Source: Flammeovirga pacifica
GTDB taxonomy: Bacteria > Bacteroidota > Bacteroidia > Cytophagales > Flammeovirgaceae
Direction of reading: 5' to 3'
DNA: 64,000 bases
Assembly: GCF_000807855.2 (NCBI RefSeq)
Contig: NZ_JRYR02000001.1
Span: 2,290,368 to 2,354,367 of the forward strand
A model generated the notes under the pieces. That model saw nothing but the letters and a program-made list of their open reading frames with translations, searched no databases and had not been told where the DNA came from. Below, piece by piece: positions 18,911 through 28,467 of the stretch. A program made the position numbers and the translations under genes. The first letter of the stretch is position 1. The number at the start of each line of letters is the position of its first letter.

Positions 18911-20143
18911 ATGAAAAAATTTTTATTATCTATCGTAGCGTCATTATTTGTAATGTCTGCTTTCGCTCAAGCTCCAGTAAAAGTTACTGAATCTGATACA
19001 ACTTCAAGAAGAGTCCAAATTGGTGGTGGTTTAAACCTAATCTACCAAGGTCTTAACCAAACAGGTGTTACTGCTGTTGATGGAGAGGGTAATACTTATG
19101 ATGCACAAGTAACTGATTGGTTCCGTCTTCCTGCTGGTGACTTAGATCTTAAAGTAAGAATTGCTGATGGTGTTACTTTACACTCTTCTATCTGGTTGGC
19201 TTCACACCATCACACTGATACTTACTTTGGTTTCGGTTATTTAGAAGTACAAAAGTATGATGTTTTAGGATTAGGTGGTAACGCTACTGATTTCTTAAAC
19301 AACCACTTAGTAATTAAAGCTGGTATTGGTAACTCTATGTTCTCTACAAACCAATACTACAGAACTACTAACGCGAACGCTAAAAACAATCCTTTCATCT
19401 CTAACACTTTAATTGATGATTTCGGTACTGCATTATTTGGTGAAGCTTACTTCTACGCTAACGACAAAGAATCTTTCTTAATGTTCGGTCTTCATGACTT
19501 CGCTTCTAAATTTGGTAACGCAGTAGTTCCACAAGGACAAGACAAAGGTAGACTTCCAAGATTATCATTAGTAGGTAATAAAGCATTCAACTTCAACGAA
19601 GACACTAAATTAGCTATCCAAGCTGGTTTTGTTACTTCTTTAGAAGATGGTACTTCTTCTCAACAATTCAAAAATAACAGAGCAGGTGCTGAATTAGCTC
19701 AAATCTTCAACCAAGGTGACTTCGGTGGTGATATGGGTCTTCAACAAAGAAATGAAAACAACATCTCTGTTGACGGTACTTTCAACTGGAAAAACTTACA
19801 AGCTAGAGCTTCTTACCAATTATTAATGGGTGAGCATAGCATCAACAGAAACTGGATCGAAGGTGATGTTAACCAAGTAACTTTAGACTTAACTTACCAA
19901 ATCCACCCTAAAGTATATATCGCTGGTCGTTACAATGCTGTAGGTTCTAACCTTGAATTATCTGCTGAAGATGCTGGTAAAGAATACAAAGGTGACAAAA
20001 TCGAGTTAGGTTTAGGTTACGAAATGACAAAAGGTATCTTGATGAAAGCTTCTTACTTCAACCAAAACATGACGAATGATTTCGTAGGTATGGAGAATGG
20101 TAAAGCTGAAGGTTTATTAGTAGGTCTTAACCTTTACTTCTAA
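18911..20143 (+). CDS. Outer-membrane beta-barrel porin
   Basis: This 410-residue protein has a clear signal peptide (MKKFLLSIVASLFVMSAFAQ) and a long alternating beta-strand pattern that ends in the terminal aromatic residue LNLYF, as expected for a Bam-inserted barrel. It is probably a phosphate-selective or general porin-like channel; I cannot name the substrate. Two-fold codons strongly prefer C (AAC, TAC, TTC), unlike the AT-rich neighbours, which suggests high expression. A strong terminator follows at 20175. Neighbouring genes on the minus strand are unrelated thiamine salvage genes. Confidence 0.8.
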   Translation: MKKFLLSIVASLFVMSAFAQAPVKVTESDTTSRRVQIGGGLNLIYQGLNQTGVTAVDGEGNTYDAQVTDWFRLPAGDLDLKVRIADGVTLHSSIWLASHHHTDTYFGFGYLEVQKYDVLGLGGNATDFLNNHLVIKAGIGNSMFSTNQYYRTTNANAKNNPFISNTLIDDFGTALFGEAYFYANDKESFLMFGLHDFASKFGNAVVPQGQDKGRLPRLSLVGNKAFNFNEDTKLAIQAGFVTSLEDGTSSQQFKNNRAGAELAQIFNQGDFGGDMGLQQRNENNISVDGTFNWKNLQARASYQLLMGEHSINRNWIEGDVNQVTLDLTYQIHPKVYIAGRYNAVGSNLELSAEDAGKEYKGDKIELGLGYEMTKGILMKASYFNQNMTNDFVGMENGKAEGLLVGLNLYF

Positions 20144-20174
20144 TCCAACGCTTTCTAAAAAGCATTAATATATT

Positions 20175-20215
20175 AAGCCTCTTGATTGATTATTTATCAT
20201 TCAAGAGGCTTTTTT
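20175..20215 (+). terminator. Strong terminator after the porin gene
   Basis: AAGCCTCTTGA (20175-20185) pairs perfectly with TCAAGAGGCTT (20201-20211), followed by a T run. It lies 32 bases after the porin stop codon. Confidence 0.9.
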
Positions 20216-20265
20216 ATGAATCAAAATTTAGTCGCTAATCTAAAATTCAATTTTTCTTTTTCTAT

Positions 20266-21081
20266 TTACTTCAATCCAAAATGGTTGATAGGACCATTGC
20301 CCTTTCCTAAAACTTTATCTTTCCCAGCAGCAATTGCTCGATTCACATAAAGACATGCCTCTTTTACAGCCTTTTCTAAAGGATACCCTTTAGCCAAATA
20401 AGTAGCTATACTCGAAGATAAACTACAACCAGTTCCATGAGTATGATTCGTCATGACTCTTGGATTGTTTATTAGATGTAACTGATCGGTAGTCTGCTCG
20501 TACAACACATCCATCATCTTATCAGAAGAGGGATCTAAATAACCTCCTTTAAGTAAGACAGATGTTTTAAATTCTTTACCTATTTCTTTGGCTGTCAATT
20601 CACAATTGTCCTTATCGATTGCATGACCAATAAGAATTTCTGCCTCTTTTTTATTAGGTGTGATTACTGTCGCTTTAGGTAAAAACTTCTTCAGACAATC
20701 AATCGCTTCATCGGTAATCAGTTTATCCCCTGAGGTGGCTACCATTACAGGATCAATTACTATATTTTTAGCATTATAATCTGACAATTTTGATGCGATT
20801 GTATTGATCACTTCACAAGAATGAAGCATACCTATTTTAATAGCATCAAAATCAATATCACTAAAAACAGCTTCTAATTGTTTTTCTAAATGAGGTATTG
20901 GTAAGGCATGAATATCTGTTACACCTTTAGTATTCTGAGCAGTTGTCGCAGTAATTACCGATGCAGCATAAGCTCCACAAGCAGAAATACTTTTAATATC
21001 AGCTTGAATTCCCGCACATCCGCCAGAATCACTTCCAGCTATCGTTAATACCGTTTCATAGGGTGTTTTTATATTTTCCAT
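20266..21081 (-). CDS. thiD: Hydroxymethylpyrimidine/phosphomethylpyrimidine kinase
   Basis: This 271-residue kinase of the ribokinase superfamily makes HMP-PP for thiamine synthesis. Family blocks are clear: TIAGSDSGGCAGIQADIKS (residues 13-31), VIDPVMVATSGDKL, TPNKKEAEIL, VLLKGG and the anion-hole motif THGTGCSLSSSIA. Length is typical. Its start overlaps the end of tenA by 13 bases, so the two are translationally coupled. Together they form a pyrimidine salvage unit; thiE and thiM are not in this window. No TPP riboswitch is visible upstream of the pair. Confidence 0.96.
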   Translation of the reverse strand: MENIKTPYETVLTIAGSDSGGCAGIQADIKSISACGAYAASVITATTAQNTKGVTDIHALPIPHLEKQLEAVFSDIDFDAIKIGMLHSCEVINTIASKLSDYNAKNIVIDPVMVATSGDKLITDEAIDCLKKFLPKATVITPNKKEAEILIGHAIDKDNCELTAKEIGKEFKTSVLLKGGYLDPSSDKMMDVLYEQTTDQLHLINNPRVMTNHTHGTGCSLSSSIATYLAKGYPLEKAVKEACLYVNRAIAAGKDKVLGKGNGPINHFGLK

Positions 21082-21722
21082 GCTTCTTTATTGTATGCAC
21101 TATCCCAAAACATCCATTCTAATTTCGATGCTTTTTCAAAAGCCTTATTCATTTTTTCTAACCTTTCGGGCGATGCCTTACTTGCATATTTATTGGTGAT
21201 TTCAATGGCTTTATTCACTGAATTTGCAAATGCTTCACCTCCATATGTATTGATCCAATCTTGGTATGGGTTTTCTCCTTTATTACTTTGATTGGCTAAA
21301 ATATAATCACCTACCTGTTTATAAATTGTGAAACAAGGAAGTACGGCTGCCAAACCCTCTTCTAAAGAAGTAGTATGCACCATCCGAGACAAGTAACTAA
21401 TGTAGAGCTCGCAAGTAATTGAGGCCTCATTTGTTGTCATCTCATCTTTTAAAAAATTCTGATGTAAAGCATTTTCAACATTGATAATACCTGTAGCAGA
21501 ACCTAAGAAAAATTGTGTATCATTTTCATCATCACACATAATACCTACCTGAGCCAATACTTTTTTGTATTCTGCCAAGTAAATGGTGTCTTGATTGATA
21601 TAAAAATAAAATACTTCTTTTGGAAGAGTCCCTGCCATCAGTTCTTTAATAAAAGAATGCTCCTTTATTTGTTGTAAAATGGAATCCGTTTTTTCACTGA
21701 TTTCTTTGTACCAATTATTCAT
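21069..21722 (-). CDS. tenA: Aminopyrimidine aminohydrolase / thiaminase II
   Basis: This is a 217-residue TenA family enzyme that converts aminopyrimidines from degraded thiamine into HMP. Key residues appear in place: Asp45 in YINQDTIYLAEY, the nucleophile Cys130 in VLPCFTIYKQVGDY, and the C-terminal glutamate in LEWMFWDSAY. Length and motif order match the family. It is the first gene of the tenA-thiD pair (13-base overlap) on the minus strand. The sequence upstream lacks the conserved TPP riboswitch cores, so regulation may be at the promoter. Confidence 0.95.
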   Translation of the reverse strand: MNNWYKEISEKTDSILQQIKEHSFIKELMAGTLPKEVFYFYINQDTIYLAEYKKVLAQVGIMCDDENDTQFFLGSATGIINVENALHQNFLKDEMTTNEASITCELYISYLSRMVHTTSLEEGLAAVLPCFTIYKQVGDYILANQSNKGENPYQDWINTYGGEAFANSVNKAIEITNKYASKASPERLEKMNKAFEKASKLEWMFWDSAYNKEAWKI

Positions 21723-21922
21723 TTGAAGTTTGAATTATAATTTCAAGTTTAGCTACTGCTACTATCAATTGTTAGATAGTACACCCTATGATGAACTAAT
21801 TAGAATGTAATTTAGTTTATGATAGTTATAAATCATTGAAATTTTGATTCAAATGTACTTTCTCAGAATAATTGATTTGATAATCATCAAGAAGTATCTA
21901 TGGTTGAATACACTCATATATT

Positions 21923-23062
21923 TTATAAAAACTCCTCTTCAATTTTATCCGTATCTTCTCCTAAAATAGGTGAACCTTTTTCTGAGGTCATTAATCGCCC
22001 ATCAATTTTGATAGGACACCTTGTAGTTTGATACTTATAACCATCACTCATTGTTACAGTTTGAAGCATTTGAAGAACTTTAAATCCATCGTGTTTCAAC
22101 AAATTATCCCAATCCATTACATCAGCACACCAAACATCTGCAGGTTCTAAAATTGAAAGCCAATATTCTGTTGTTTCCGTTTTAAGGTGATCTGCCAACG
22201 TTTGTTTAATGATATCTCTTTGATCATACCAAGTACTTTTTTCTTGATAGACCAATAAATCAAAACATTGTAACAACTCTCCTAACTTTGGTATCGATAC
22301 TAATGCTAAAGTTATGTATCCATTTTCTGTTTGATAAATACCATAAGGAGCACCTAGATAAGCGTGCCCGTTATTTTGAATCGTTCTCTGAATTGGCTGT
22401 CCTCCATCGTGATAATAAGAGGTAATTGTTTCAAATTGAAGATCTAACATTGACTCCAATAAATTCACAGAAACTTTACAACCTTTACCTGATATCCCTT
22501 TCTGCACTAATCCCGCTAATATTCCTTGTGCTAAATGACCTCCAGCTATCATATCTGCAATAGCTAAACCAAATGGAACAGGTCCTTTATTGGCATTCCC
22601 ATTTAAAAATGTCGCTCCCGAGATGGCTTGTACAAATAAATCTAGTCCTGGCTTTTTCTTCCATGGGCCTTCTTTTCCATAACCAGAGATTTCTCCATAA
22701 ATAATAGAAGGATTCAATACTTTTACTGCATCATAATCTAAACCCAATCGTTTAATTACACCGGGCCTAAAGTTGTGTACCAACACATCTGCTTTTACAA
22801 TTAGTTTTAATATTTTTTTCTTCTCTGAGTAGTTCTTAAGGTCGGCACAATAACTTTCTTTATTCCTGTTGATTACTCTAAATAGTGATGATTCTCCGTT
22901 CATATCCACATTCGATAGATACAATTCTCGACCTGCATCTCCAGTTATAGGGCGTTCAATTTTAATGACTCTTGCACCTAAATCTGCTAACTTAAGTGTA
23001 CATGAAGGACCGGAAAGGTATTGGCTTAAATCTAGGACTAATATATCTTGAAGTGGCTTCAT
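21923..23062 (-). CDS. CaiB/BaiF family class III CoA-transferase (copy B2)
   Basis: This 379-residue class III CoA-transferase has MKPLQDILVLDLSQYLSGP at the N-terminus, [23 protein letters not shown] and PGLDLFVQAISG, with catalytic Asp141. Here the usual GQD is GLD. It is the closest relative in the window of the gene at 4517: both share [21 protein letters not shown] and the EPADVWCADV / [10 protein letters not shown] segment. It follows its partner (23065) by only 2 bases, so the pair is cotranscribed. This second A+B pair lies opposite in orientation to the first, with housekeeping-like genes between. Confidence 0.92.
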   Translation of the reverse strand: MKPLQDILVLDLSQYLSGPSCTLKLADLGARVIKIERPITGDAGRELYLSNVDMNGESSLFRVINRNKESYCADLKNYSEKKKILKLIVKADVLVHNFRPGVIKRLGLDYDAVKVLNPSIIYGEISGYGKEGPWKKKPGLDLFVQAISGATFLNGNANKGPVPFGLAIADMIAGGHLAQGILAGLVQKGISGKGCKVSVNLLESMLDLQFETITSYYHDGGQPIQRTIQNNGHAYLGAPYGIYQTENGYITLALVSIPKLGELLQCFDLLVYQEKSTWYDQRDIIKQTLADHLKTETTEYWLSILEPADVWCADVMDWDNLLKHDGFKVLQMLQTVTMSDGYKYQTTRCPIKIDGRLMTSEKGSPILGEDTDKIEEEFL

Positions 23063-23064
23063 GG

Positions 23065-24207
23065 TTATAAATTAAATTCTTTAGCAATTTGATCTGTATG
23101 TTCTCCTACCCTTGGAGCCCCCTCTGTAGAGAATATTTTATTTTCATTTATCCGAATAGGGCACCGTGTTGTATGTATTTTTTCACCATTGGTTAAAGTT
23201 AGTACTTGATCAAAATTTAATATTTGATACCCTTCATGGTGGATCAATTGTTCAAGGTTGAAAACTTCTTCACATACAATACCCTTTGCTTCTAATTTTT
23301 CAATCCAATATGAGCTATTTTCTTTTATTAAGCAGTTATTGATCAACTCCATAATATCATCCTTTTTTTCAAACCAAGTTTTTTGATTTTTATACTTGGT
23401 GAATGCTTTACTTCCTAGTGCTTCTCCTAGATCTTTGATTGAAGCTAAAGCAATTACTAAAAAACCATCATTTGTTTTATACACTCCGTATGGGGCACTT
23501 AAAAAAGCATGAGCATTACCATTCCTAGCTCTAGTAGGTTTGTACTTATCTCCATTAAGGTAAGTGGTAATACCTTCAAACTGTAAATCAATCATAGATT
23601 CTAAAAGACTAACTTCGATTAAAGCACCTTTTCCTGTTTGAGTACTTCTTATCAAACCGGCTAAAATACCTTGAGTAAGATGAGTCCCACTAAAAATATC
23701 AGCAACAGCTAATCCCATTGGTGTTGGTGGATCTTCTTTATCGCCCGTTAAATATGTTACCCCTGAAATACTTTGTGCCAATAAATCCTGTCCTGGCTTT
23801 TTTGCCCATGGTCCGATAGTACCATATCCTGTTATTGTAGCATAAATAATTTTAGGGTTTAATACTTTTATTGTTTTGTAATCTAAGCCTAATGTTTCCA
23901 TTACCCCTGGACGAAAGTTGTGTGTCATCACATTGGCTTTTTGAATGAGCTTTTTTACATTAATAAGATCTTCTTCGTCTTTTAAATTTGCAGTATAAGA
24001 TTCTTTATTTCTATTAAGTGCATGAAAGAGCAAACTAGAATCATCAATAAAGAGATTCTTAATGTTAATTTGACGACCTTCTTCTCCAAATTTTGGTCGT
24101 TCAATTTTTATAACTCTTGCTCCTAAATCTGTTAATTTTAAACCCGCCGATGGACCTGCCATATATTGACAGAATTCCAATACTAAAATTCCCTCTAATG
24201 GAAGCAT
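23065..24207 (-). CDS. CaiB/BaiF family class III CoA-transferase (copy A2)
   Basis: This 380-residue class III CoA-transferase starts MLPLEGILVLEFCQYMAGP and carries [23 protein letters not shown] and PGQDLLAQSISG, with catalytic Asp141. It is the A-type paralogue: [20 protein letters not shown] and HTTRCPIR segments match the gene at 3358 more closely than its own neighbour. It is the first gene of a two-gene unit with 21923. No SBP-like or dehydrogenase gene accompanies this pair. The different neighbourhood suggests a related acid substrate or a second expression condition. Confidence 0.92.
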   Translation of the reverse strand: MLPLEGILVLEFCQYMAGPSAGLKLTDLGARVIKIERPKFGEEGRQINIKNLFIDDSSLLFHALNRNKESYTANLKDEEDLINVKKLIQKANVMTHNFRPGVMETLGLDYKTIKVLNPKIIYATITGYGTIGPWAKKPGQDLLAQSISGVTYLTGDKEDPPTPMGLAVADIFSGTHLTQGILAGLIRSTQTGKGALIEVSLLESMIDLQFEGITTYLNGDKYKPTRARNGNAHAFLSAPYGVYKTNDGFLVIALASIKDLGEALGSKAFTKYKNQKTWFEKKDDIMELINNCLIKENSSYWIEKLEAKGIVCEEVFNLEQLIHHEGYQILNFDQVLTLTNGEKIHTTRCPIRINENKIFSTEGAPRVGEHTDQIAKEFNL

Positions 24208-24793
24208 TTTGTTGTATAGTTGTAAGTGTTGCTATTCAATTTTTGTCGTGTTGCTGTTTATAAATCATTAAACCCCTTTCAAGGTCTTCTTAAATGAATT
24301 GAACTATCCCATACAATTTTTGAAATATGAAAAGTATACAATTGGTTCATAGTCGTAATATTCATTTCAAAATCGTTTTATGTATTTCTAATATCAACTT
24401 TAGAAATCATTTCTTCAAAAAAATGAGTTACCTAAAACGAGAAGTCTATATTATGTCTACTAAAAAAATAAATTGATATAGGATATTTTTAAATAGACAT
24501 CAGCAAGCCTACTCATTGTTATTATTCATTGTAAATATTCTGTTTTAGAAAAGTACGATGATAACACACTACACTACATTATGTCATTATTCTAATATCC
24601 AATCAGTTATAAAACCTTGTCTATTTAATATCTAGATTTTCATATCAAATTATAAGGCATTAATCATTATAATGTAATTACTAAAAAACAGGTTTAGAGA
24701 TAAAGCAACTATTTTACATTCAGAAAAAATAAAAATGTCTAGAAGTTGAATACTTTATTGAATACATCATAGTAATTAATTGAATTAAACAAG
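24208..24793. other. 586-base intergenic region, no gene seen
   Basis: This is AT-rich divergent DNA between the reverse-strand CoA-transferase pair and the forward lipoprotein gene at 24794. It should contain promoters for both. I saw no open frame with family features, no tRNA-like sequence and no strong palindrome. Confidence 0.5.
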
Positions 24794-25984
24794 ATGAATA
24801 AACAGCTTTTATTTCTTTTACTTAGTCTGCTCTTTTATGATTGTCAGACACCAAATAGCGATGAATATATTACATTTCAAGATGATATAAACTTCCTTCA
24901 AAAACATATTGATGATATAGAAATACTTGAAAGTGGGGAATCTCTTATTGCTCTATCTCCAAAATTACAAGGAAGGGTATTTACTACTTCTAACAAAGGG
25001 CTACAAGGGAGAAGTCTAGGGTACTTTGATAAGGAACTTATAGCAACAAAAAAAGCTCAAAAAAACATTTCTAAAATCGGAGGTGAATCACGTATGTGGT
25101 TCGGACCTGAAGTAGGAGAATTTTCTATATTTTTTCCTCCAAATGTAGAGCAAGTAGGAGAAAACATGAAGGTGAGTATTGGTTTAGATACTACATTATT
25201 CCATTTATCTGATAAAAAATCAGATCAGATTTCTTCAAGCAATACAATGTATATTCAAAATACATTTGGGTCTTCATTTCAATTAGAAGCATCAAGAACT
25301 ATCACCATTCTTCACTCCTTGCAGATTGAAAAAGAATTAGGTATCTCATTAGATAATACATGTGCAAATGTGGGTTTTTCTACTTCTACTACAATTAAAA
25401 ATATAGGTAATAAACAATGGAAAAAAGAATCAGGATTACTTCCGATATGGGATTTAGGATGTTTTCATCCCTCTAAAAACCAATGGGCAATTGTTCCTTC
25501 ATCCAACTCTAAATTAGATACTGTTACTAATTATTTTACGGATCAAAAAGGTCGAGTGATGATAAAAAATGGTGTAGCCTTTTATAAAGTAGATGCTAAT
25601 TATCTTAATAAAATGGGGATACCAAAAGAAGATGTAACACCAGTTATGGGTAGTTATTCTCCAGAGATGAATTTACTAACCATAGTCAAATATTCTTTTG
25701 AGGAAAATAATGATGACTTATACGTAAGTTCTGAATGGGGTTCTGATAAAAATTATGATGGAGATGTTATGAATATCTTTAATGGAGAAGTAAACCCATC
25801 TTTAGATAGAAATTGGCCTTTCTTTGAGTTGGAGTCTTTTTCTCCGGCTAAAGAATTAATACCTAATGATACGATAACACATGAGGTGCAAGTGTATCAT
25901 TTTACTGGAAAAAAGGATGAGCTATCTAAAATTTCAGAGAGTGTATTGGGTGTTAGTTTATTCAATGCTCCTTTTTCAAATTAA
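24794..25984 (+). CDS. Uncharacterised lipoprotein, DUF6786-like
   Basis: This 396-residue exported protein has a leader LLFLLLSLLFYDC that may be a lipoprotein signal (the lipobox position -1 is unusual). The body has ALSPKLQGRVFTTS, GGESRMWFGPEVGEFSIFF, MYIQNTFGSSFQLEASRTI, and SEWGSDKNYDGDVMN. These resemble Bacteroidota proteins grouped as DUF6786, which may have an aldose-epimerase-like barrel; I am recalling this and cannot confirm it here. It is divergent from the second CoA-transferase pair and has no partner of its own. Such proteins often sit in carbohydrate loci. The function is unknown. Confidence 0.6.
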   Translation: MNKQLLFLLLSLLFYDCQTPNSDEYITFQDDINFLQKHIDDIEILESGESLIALSPKLQGRVFTTSNKGLQGRSLGYFDKELIATKKAQKNISKIGGESRMWFGPEVGEFSIFFPPNVEQVGENMKVSIGLDTTLFHLSDKKSDQISSSNTMYIQNTFGSSFQLEASRTITILHSLQIEKELGISLDNTCANVGFSTSTTIKNIGNKQWKKESGLLPIWDLGCFHPSKNQWAIVPSSNSKLDTVTNYFTDQKGRVMIKNGVAFYKVDANYLNKMGIPKEDVTPVMGSYSPEMNLLTIVKYSFEENNDDLYVSSEWGSDKNYDGDVMNIFNGEVNPSLDRNWPFFELESFSPAKELIPNDTITHEVQVYHFTGKKDELSKISESVLGVSLFNAPFSN

Positions 25985-26049
25985 TTATCAAAAGATGAAT
26001 AGAGCGCCGCTACACCCCAACATTATATCCCTCATTCCTAACACTTTAA

Positions 26050-26085
26050 TAAAAAAGAAAGCCAGCATTAAGAAAATGCTGGCTT
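26050..26085 (-). terminator. Terminator after ftsB-like gene
   Basis: AAGCCAGCAT pairs with ATGCTGGCTT (26059-26084). The minus strand continues TTCTTTTTTA, so it serves the M1 peptidase-ftsB transcript; it also lies just past the convergent lipoprotein gene. Confidence 0.8.
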
Positions 26086-26151
26086 AAGTTGATGGATCAC
26101 GGTCATGTTCAACCATCAATACTTTATAAACGAATATTTAAGTATATATGT

Positions 26152-26463
26152 TTAATTGTCTGTTTCTTTAATGACATAAACATCCTCCCCTTTTTTATGA
26201 AGAAGATATTTTTCTCGAGCAAATTTCTCCAATGCTTCATTATTCGATTTTAACTCTTTCATCTTAGACTCGAGTTCAATAATCTCATTTTGATAATAAA
26301 GCTCTTGATTCTTTAAGTCTTGCTCTTTATTCTTTTGAGCATGTCTTTTGAAAAAGTTATCATTATCAAAAAAGAGCATCCATACCAAAAACACTACACC
26401 TGTCAAGATGTAAAAGTTCTTGAAATATTTTAACAAAGGATGATTTGAAAGGGGTGTTGCCAT
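26152..26463 (-). CDS. FtsB/DivIC-like septum formation initiator
   Basis: This 103-residue bitopic membrane protein has a short cytoplasmic N-terminus, one transmembrane helix (about residues 17-33), a periplasmic coiled coil (QKNKEQDLKNQELYYQNEII onward), and the conserved end LEKFAREKYLLHKKGEDVYVI. This is the DivIC/FtsB pattern; the protein joins FtsL and FtsQ in the division complex. It follows the M1 peptidase gene by 11 bases and ends in a terminator. The assignment rests on the architecture and the C-terminal motif, which are both clear. Confidence 0.9.
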   Translation of the reverse strand: MATPLSNHPLLKYFKNFYILTGVVFLVWMLFFDNDNFFKRHAQKNKEQDLKNQELYYQNEIIELESKMKELKSNNEALEKFAREKYLLHKKGEDVYVIKETDN

Positions 26464-26474
26464 AAATTTTAATG

Positions 26475-28319
26475 TTATAAACCTGCTCCTTTTTCAACCA
26501 TGTAGCTCACTTCAAAGATATTATTTTCTCTGTTTACATCAGCTACTTTCATGGATGGATCAATTTCTACTTTTTTCAATTTAACACCTTTTGTTGGAAC
26601 CGCAATAGTATACACAGGATGTGTCCAAGGCCAATCTTCTAATTGTATCCAATTCCCTTCAACTTCTTTCTGTTTAGCTCCTCTCATTATACGTAAAGGC
26701 ATATAATAAGTCGTTTCATCACCATTATCAAAAGTCATCTTTACTTCCATAGGCATTGGCATATGGCCAATACGCTCTAGAGTGACATATGTAGTATCAT
26801 CCTCTACAAAAGTATTTTTCACTCCGTAATCAACAGTTTTAGTCGTGTAAACGAAATACTCTTTATACCATTGTAGTTGCATTTTAGATTCCTTTTCCAT
26901 CACACGAATAAAATCGTGAACGTTAGGATGCTTAAACTTCCACTCTTCATAGTAACGCTTAAAAGCTTTATCAAAAGTATCTTGTCCAATAATATAACTC
27001 AATTGATGTAAGAAGACTGCTCCTTTAGAGTAGGATGCAATAGAGTAAGCGGAATTTAATTCAAAATGATCTGCATGAGTGCTTAAAGGTTCTTCTATCC
27101 CTCTTTTCACTACATAAAAATAAGAATTATATGAACTACCATGAGCATTATCCTTACCATTCACATACCTCTCTATTTCATTGCCAATATAACTGTTAAA
27201 GCCTTCATCCATCCATGCATACAAGCTTTCATTTGATGCTAAAACAAATTGAAACCAGCTATGTAGCATTTCATGTACAGTTACTCCAACTAGGCTATTT
27301 AAATTTCTCTTACCTGTTATTAAAGTAAGCATACCGTATTCCATTCCTCCGTCGCCACCTTGAACAACGTTATATACTTTATACGGATATTTACCCACTC
27401 TTTTATTAGTATATCTAATTGCTTGCACAAGAAAATCAGGTAATTTCTCCCAATTTTCGTCAATACCTTGATTCTTTTTCCAGAAGAAATGAAGTTCGGG
27501 ACCGTCTTCCATCTTCACCACTTTATGATTGTATTCTGGATCTGCTGCAAAAGTAAAATCATGTACTTTAGGTGCTTTAAAATGCCATGTTAGTTTTCCA
27601 TTCTTTGGCTTTCCTTTTTTAAAACCTTCATAACCATGACCTACTTGTTCTGCATTTTGTATGTAGCCAGTAGCTGCTACAACATACTTGGCATCCAATG
27701 TTAATTTTACATCAAAATCGCCCCAAATACCATAGAATTCTCTACCTACATATGGGTCAGGATGCCACCCTTCGTAATCATATTCTGCTAGTTTCGGATA
27801 CCACTGAGCCATAGAATAAGCTACTCCTTCTTTATTATCTCTACCATTTCGGCGAATTTGAATAGGCACTTGTCCATCAAATTGCATCGATAATTTTACC
27901 TTAGATTTTGGCATGATAGGTTTTTGAAGTTCTACTTCTAAAATAGTACCTACCATTTTATATTGAAGAGGTTTCCCGTTAAGTTTAAGTGAATTTACTT
28001 TTAAGTAACCTATTTCATCTGGAGACAATTTAGATATACGGTCTCTTACTCTTGGATCTGGATCTTCAATAGTTCGAGATCTCACATCCATCATACTACC
28101 TGGCTGAAATGCATTCATGTATAAATGATAATATACATGATACAAAGTATCTGGAGAATTATTGTAATATTCTAATTCCTGTGTACCTGAGTATTGATGA
28201 GTTTCAACATCAAGTTCCACATTCATTTTATAGTCTGCTTTCTGTTGCCAACGGTTAGATTGCCCCAAAACAACAATACTTAAAAAGCATCCAATAACGG
28301 TTAAAAAAAATTGTCTCAT
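26475..28319 (-). CDS. M1 family zinc metallopeptidase (secreted)
   Basis: This 614-residue protein has an N-terminal signal peptide (FLTVIGCFLSIVVLGQ) and an M1 aminopeptidase-type catalytic domain. The zinc motif VHEMLHSW lies near residue 350, and the distal glutamate is in WMDEGFNSYI. The exopeptidase GxMEN-type loop appears as GGDGGMEYGML. The N-terminal saddle domain (VDVETHQYSGTQELEYYNNS) is present. It lacks the usual C-terminal ERAP-like domain, ending near residue 610, as in many Bacteroidota M1 proteins. It should act in the periplasm or on the surface. It precedes ftsB by 11 bases. Confidence 0.93.
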   Translation of the reverse strand: MRQFFLTVIGCFLSIVVLGQSNRWQQKADYKMNVELDVETHQYSGTQELEYYNNSPDTLYHVYYHLYMNAFQPGSMMDVRSRTIEDPDPRVRDRISKLSPDEIGYLKVNSLKLNGKPLQYKMVGTILEVELQKPIMPKSKVKLSMQFDGQVPIQIRRNGRDNKEGVAYSMAQWYPKLAEYDYEGWHPDPYVGREFYGIWGDFDVKLTLDAKYVVAATGYIQNAEQVGHGYEGFKKGKPKNGKLTWHFKAPKVHDFTFAADPEYNHKVVKMEDGPELHFFWKKNQGIDENWEKLPDFLVQAIRYTNKRVGKYPYKVYNVVQGGDGGMEYGMLTLITGKRNLNSLVGVTVHEMLHSWFQFVLASNESLYAWMDEGFNSYIGNEIERYVNGKDNAHGSSYNSYFYVVKRGIEEPLSTHADHFELNSAYSIASYSKGAVFLHQLSYIIGQDTFDKAFKRYYEEWKFKHPNVHDFIRVMEKESKMQLQWYKEYFVYTTKTVDYGVKNTFVEDDTTYVTLERIGHMPMPMEVKMTFDNGDETTYYMPLRIMRGAKQKEVEGNWIQLEDWPWTHPVYTIAVPTKGVKLKKVEIDPSMKVADVNRENNIFEVSYMVEKGAGL

Positions 28320-28467
28320 GGAAGAAAGTTCCTCTTTAGTTCTTCTTACTTTTACTGTTTTGCAAAGTACGAAAGAATTTACACGAATTGAATTATTATA
28401 GGGATCAGATTAAATTTTGAATCAGATTTCATAGAAGAATAAGAATTTATTTAGATTTTTTACAAAA

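Noticed and set aside
21723-21922. TPP riboswitch upstream of tenA-thiD
   Set aside because: The thiamine genes make it likely a priori, and a TCTCAG-like string occurs near 21861, but the GGG-rich and second-helix cores are absent in the expected places.
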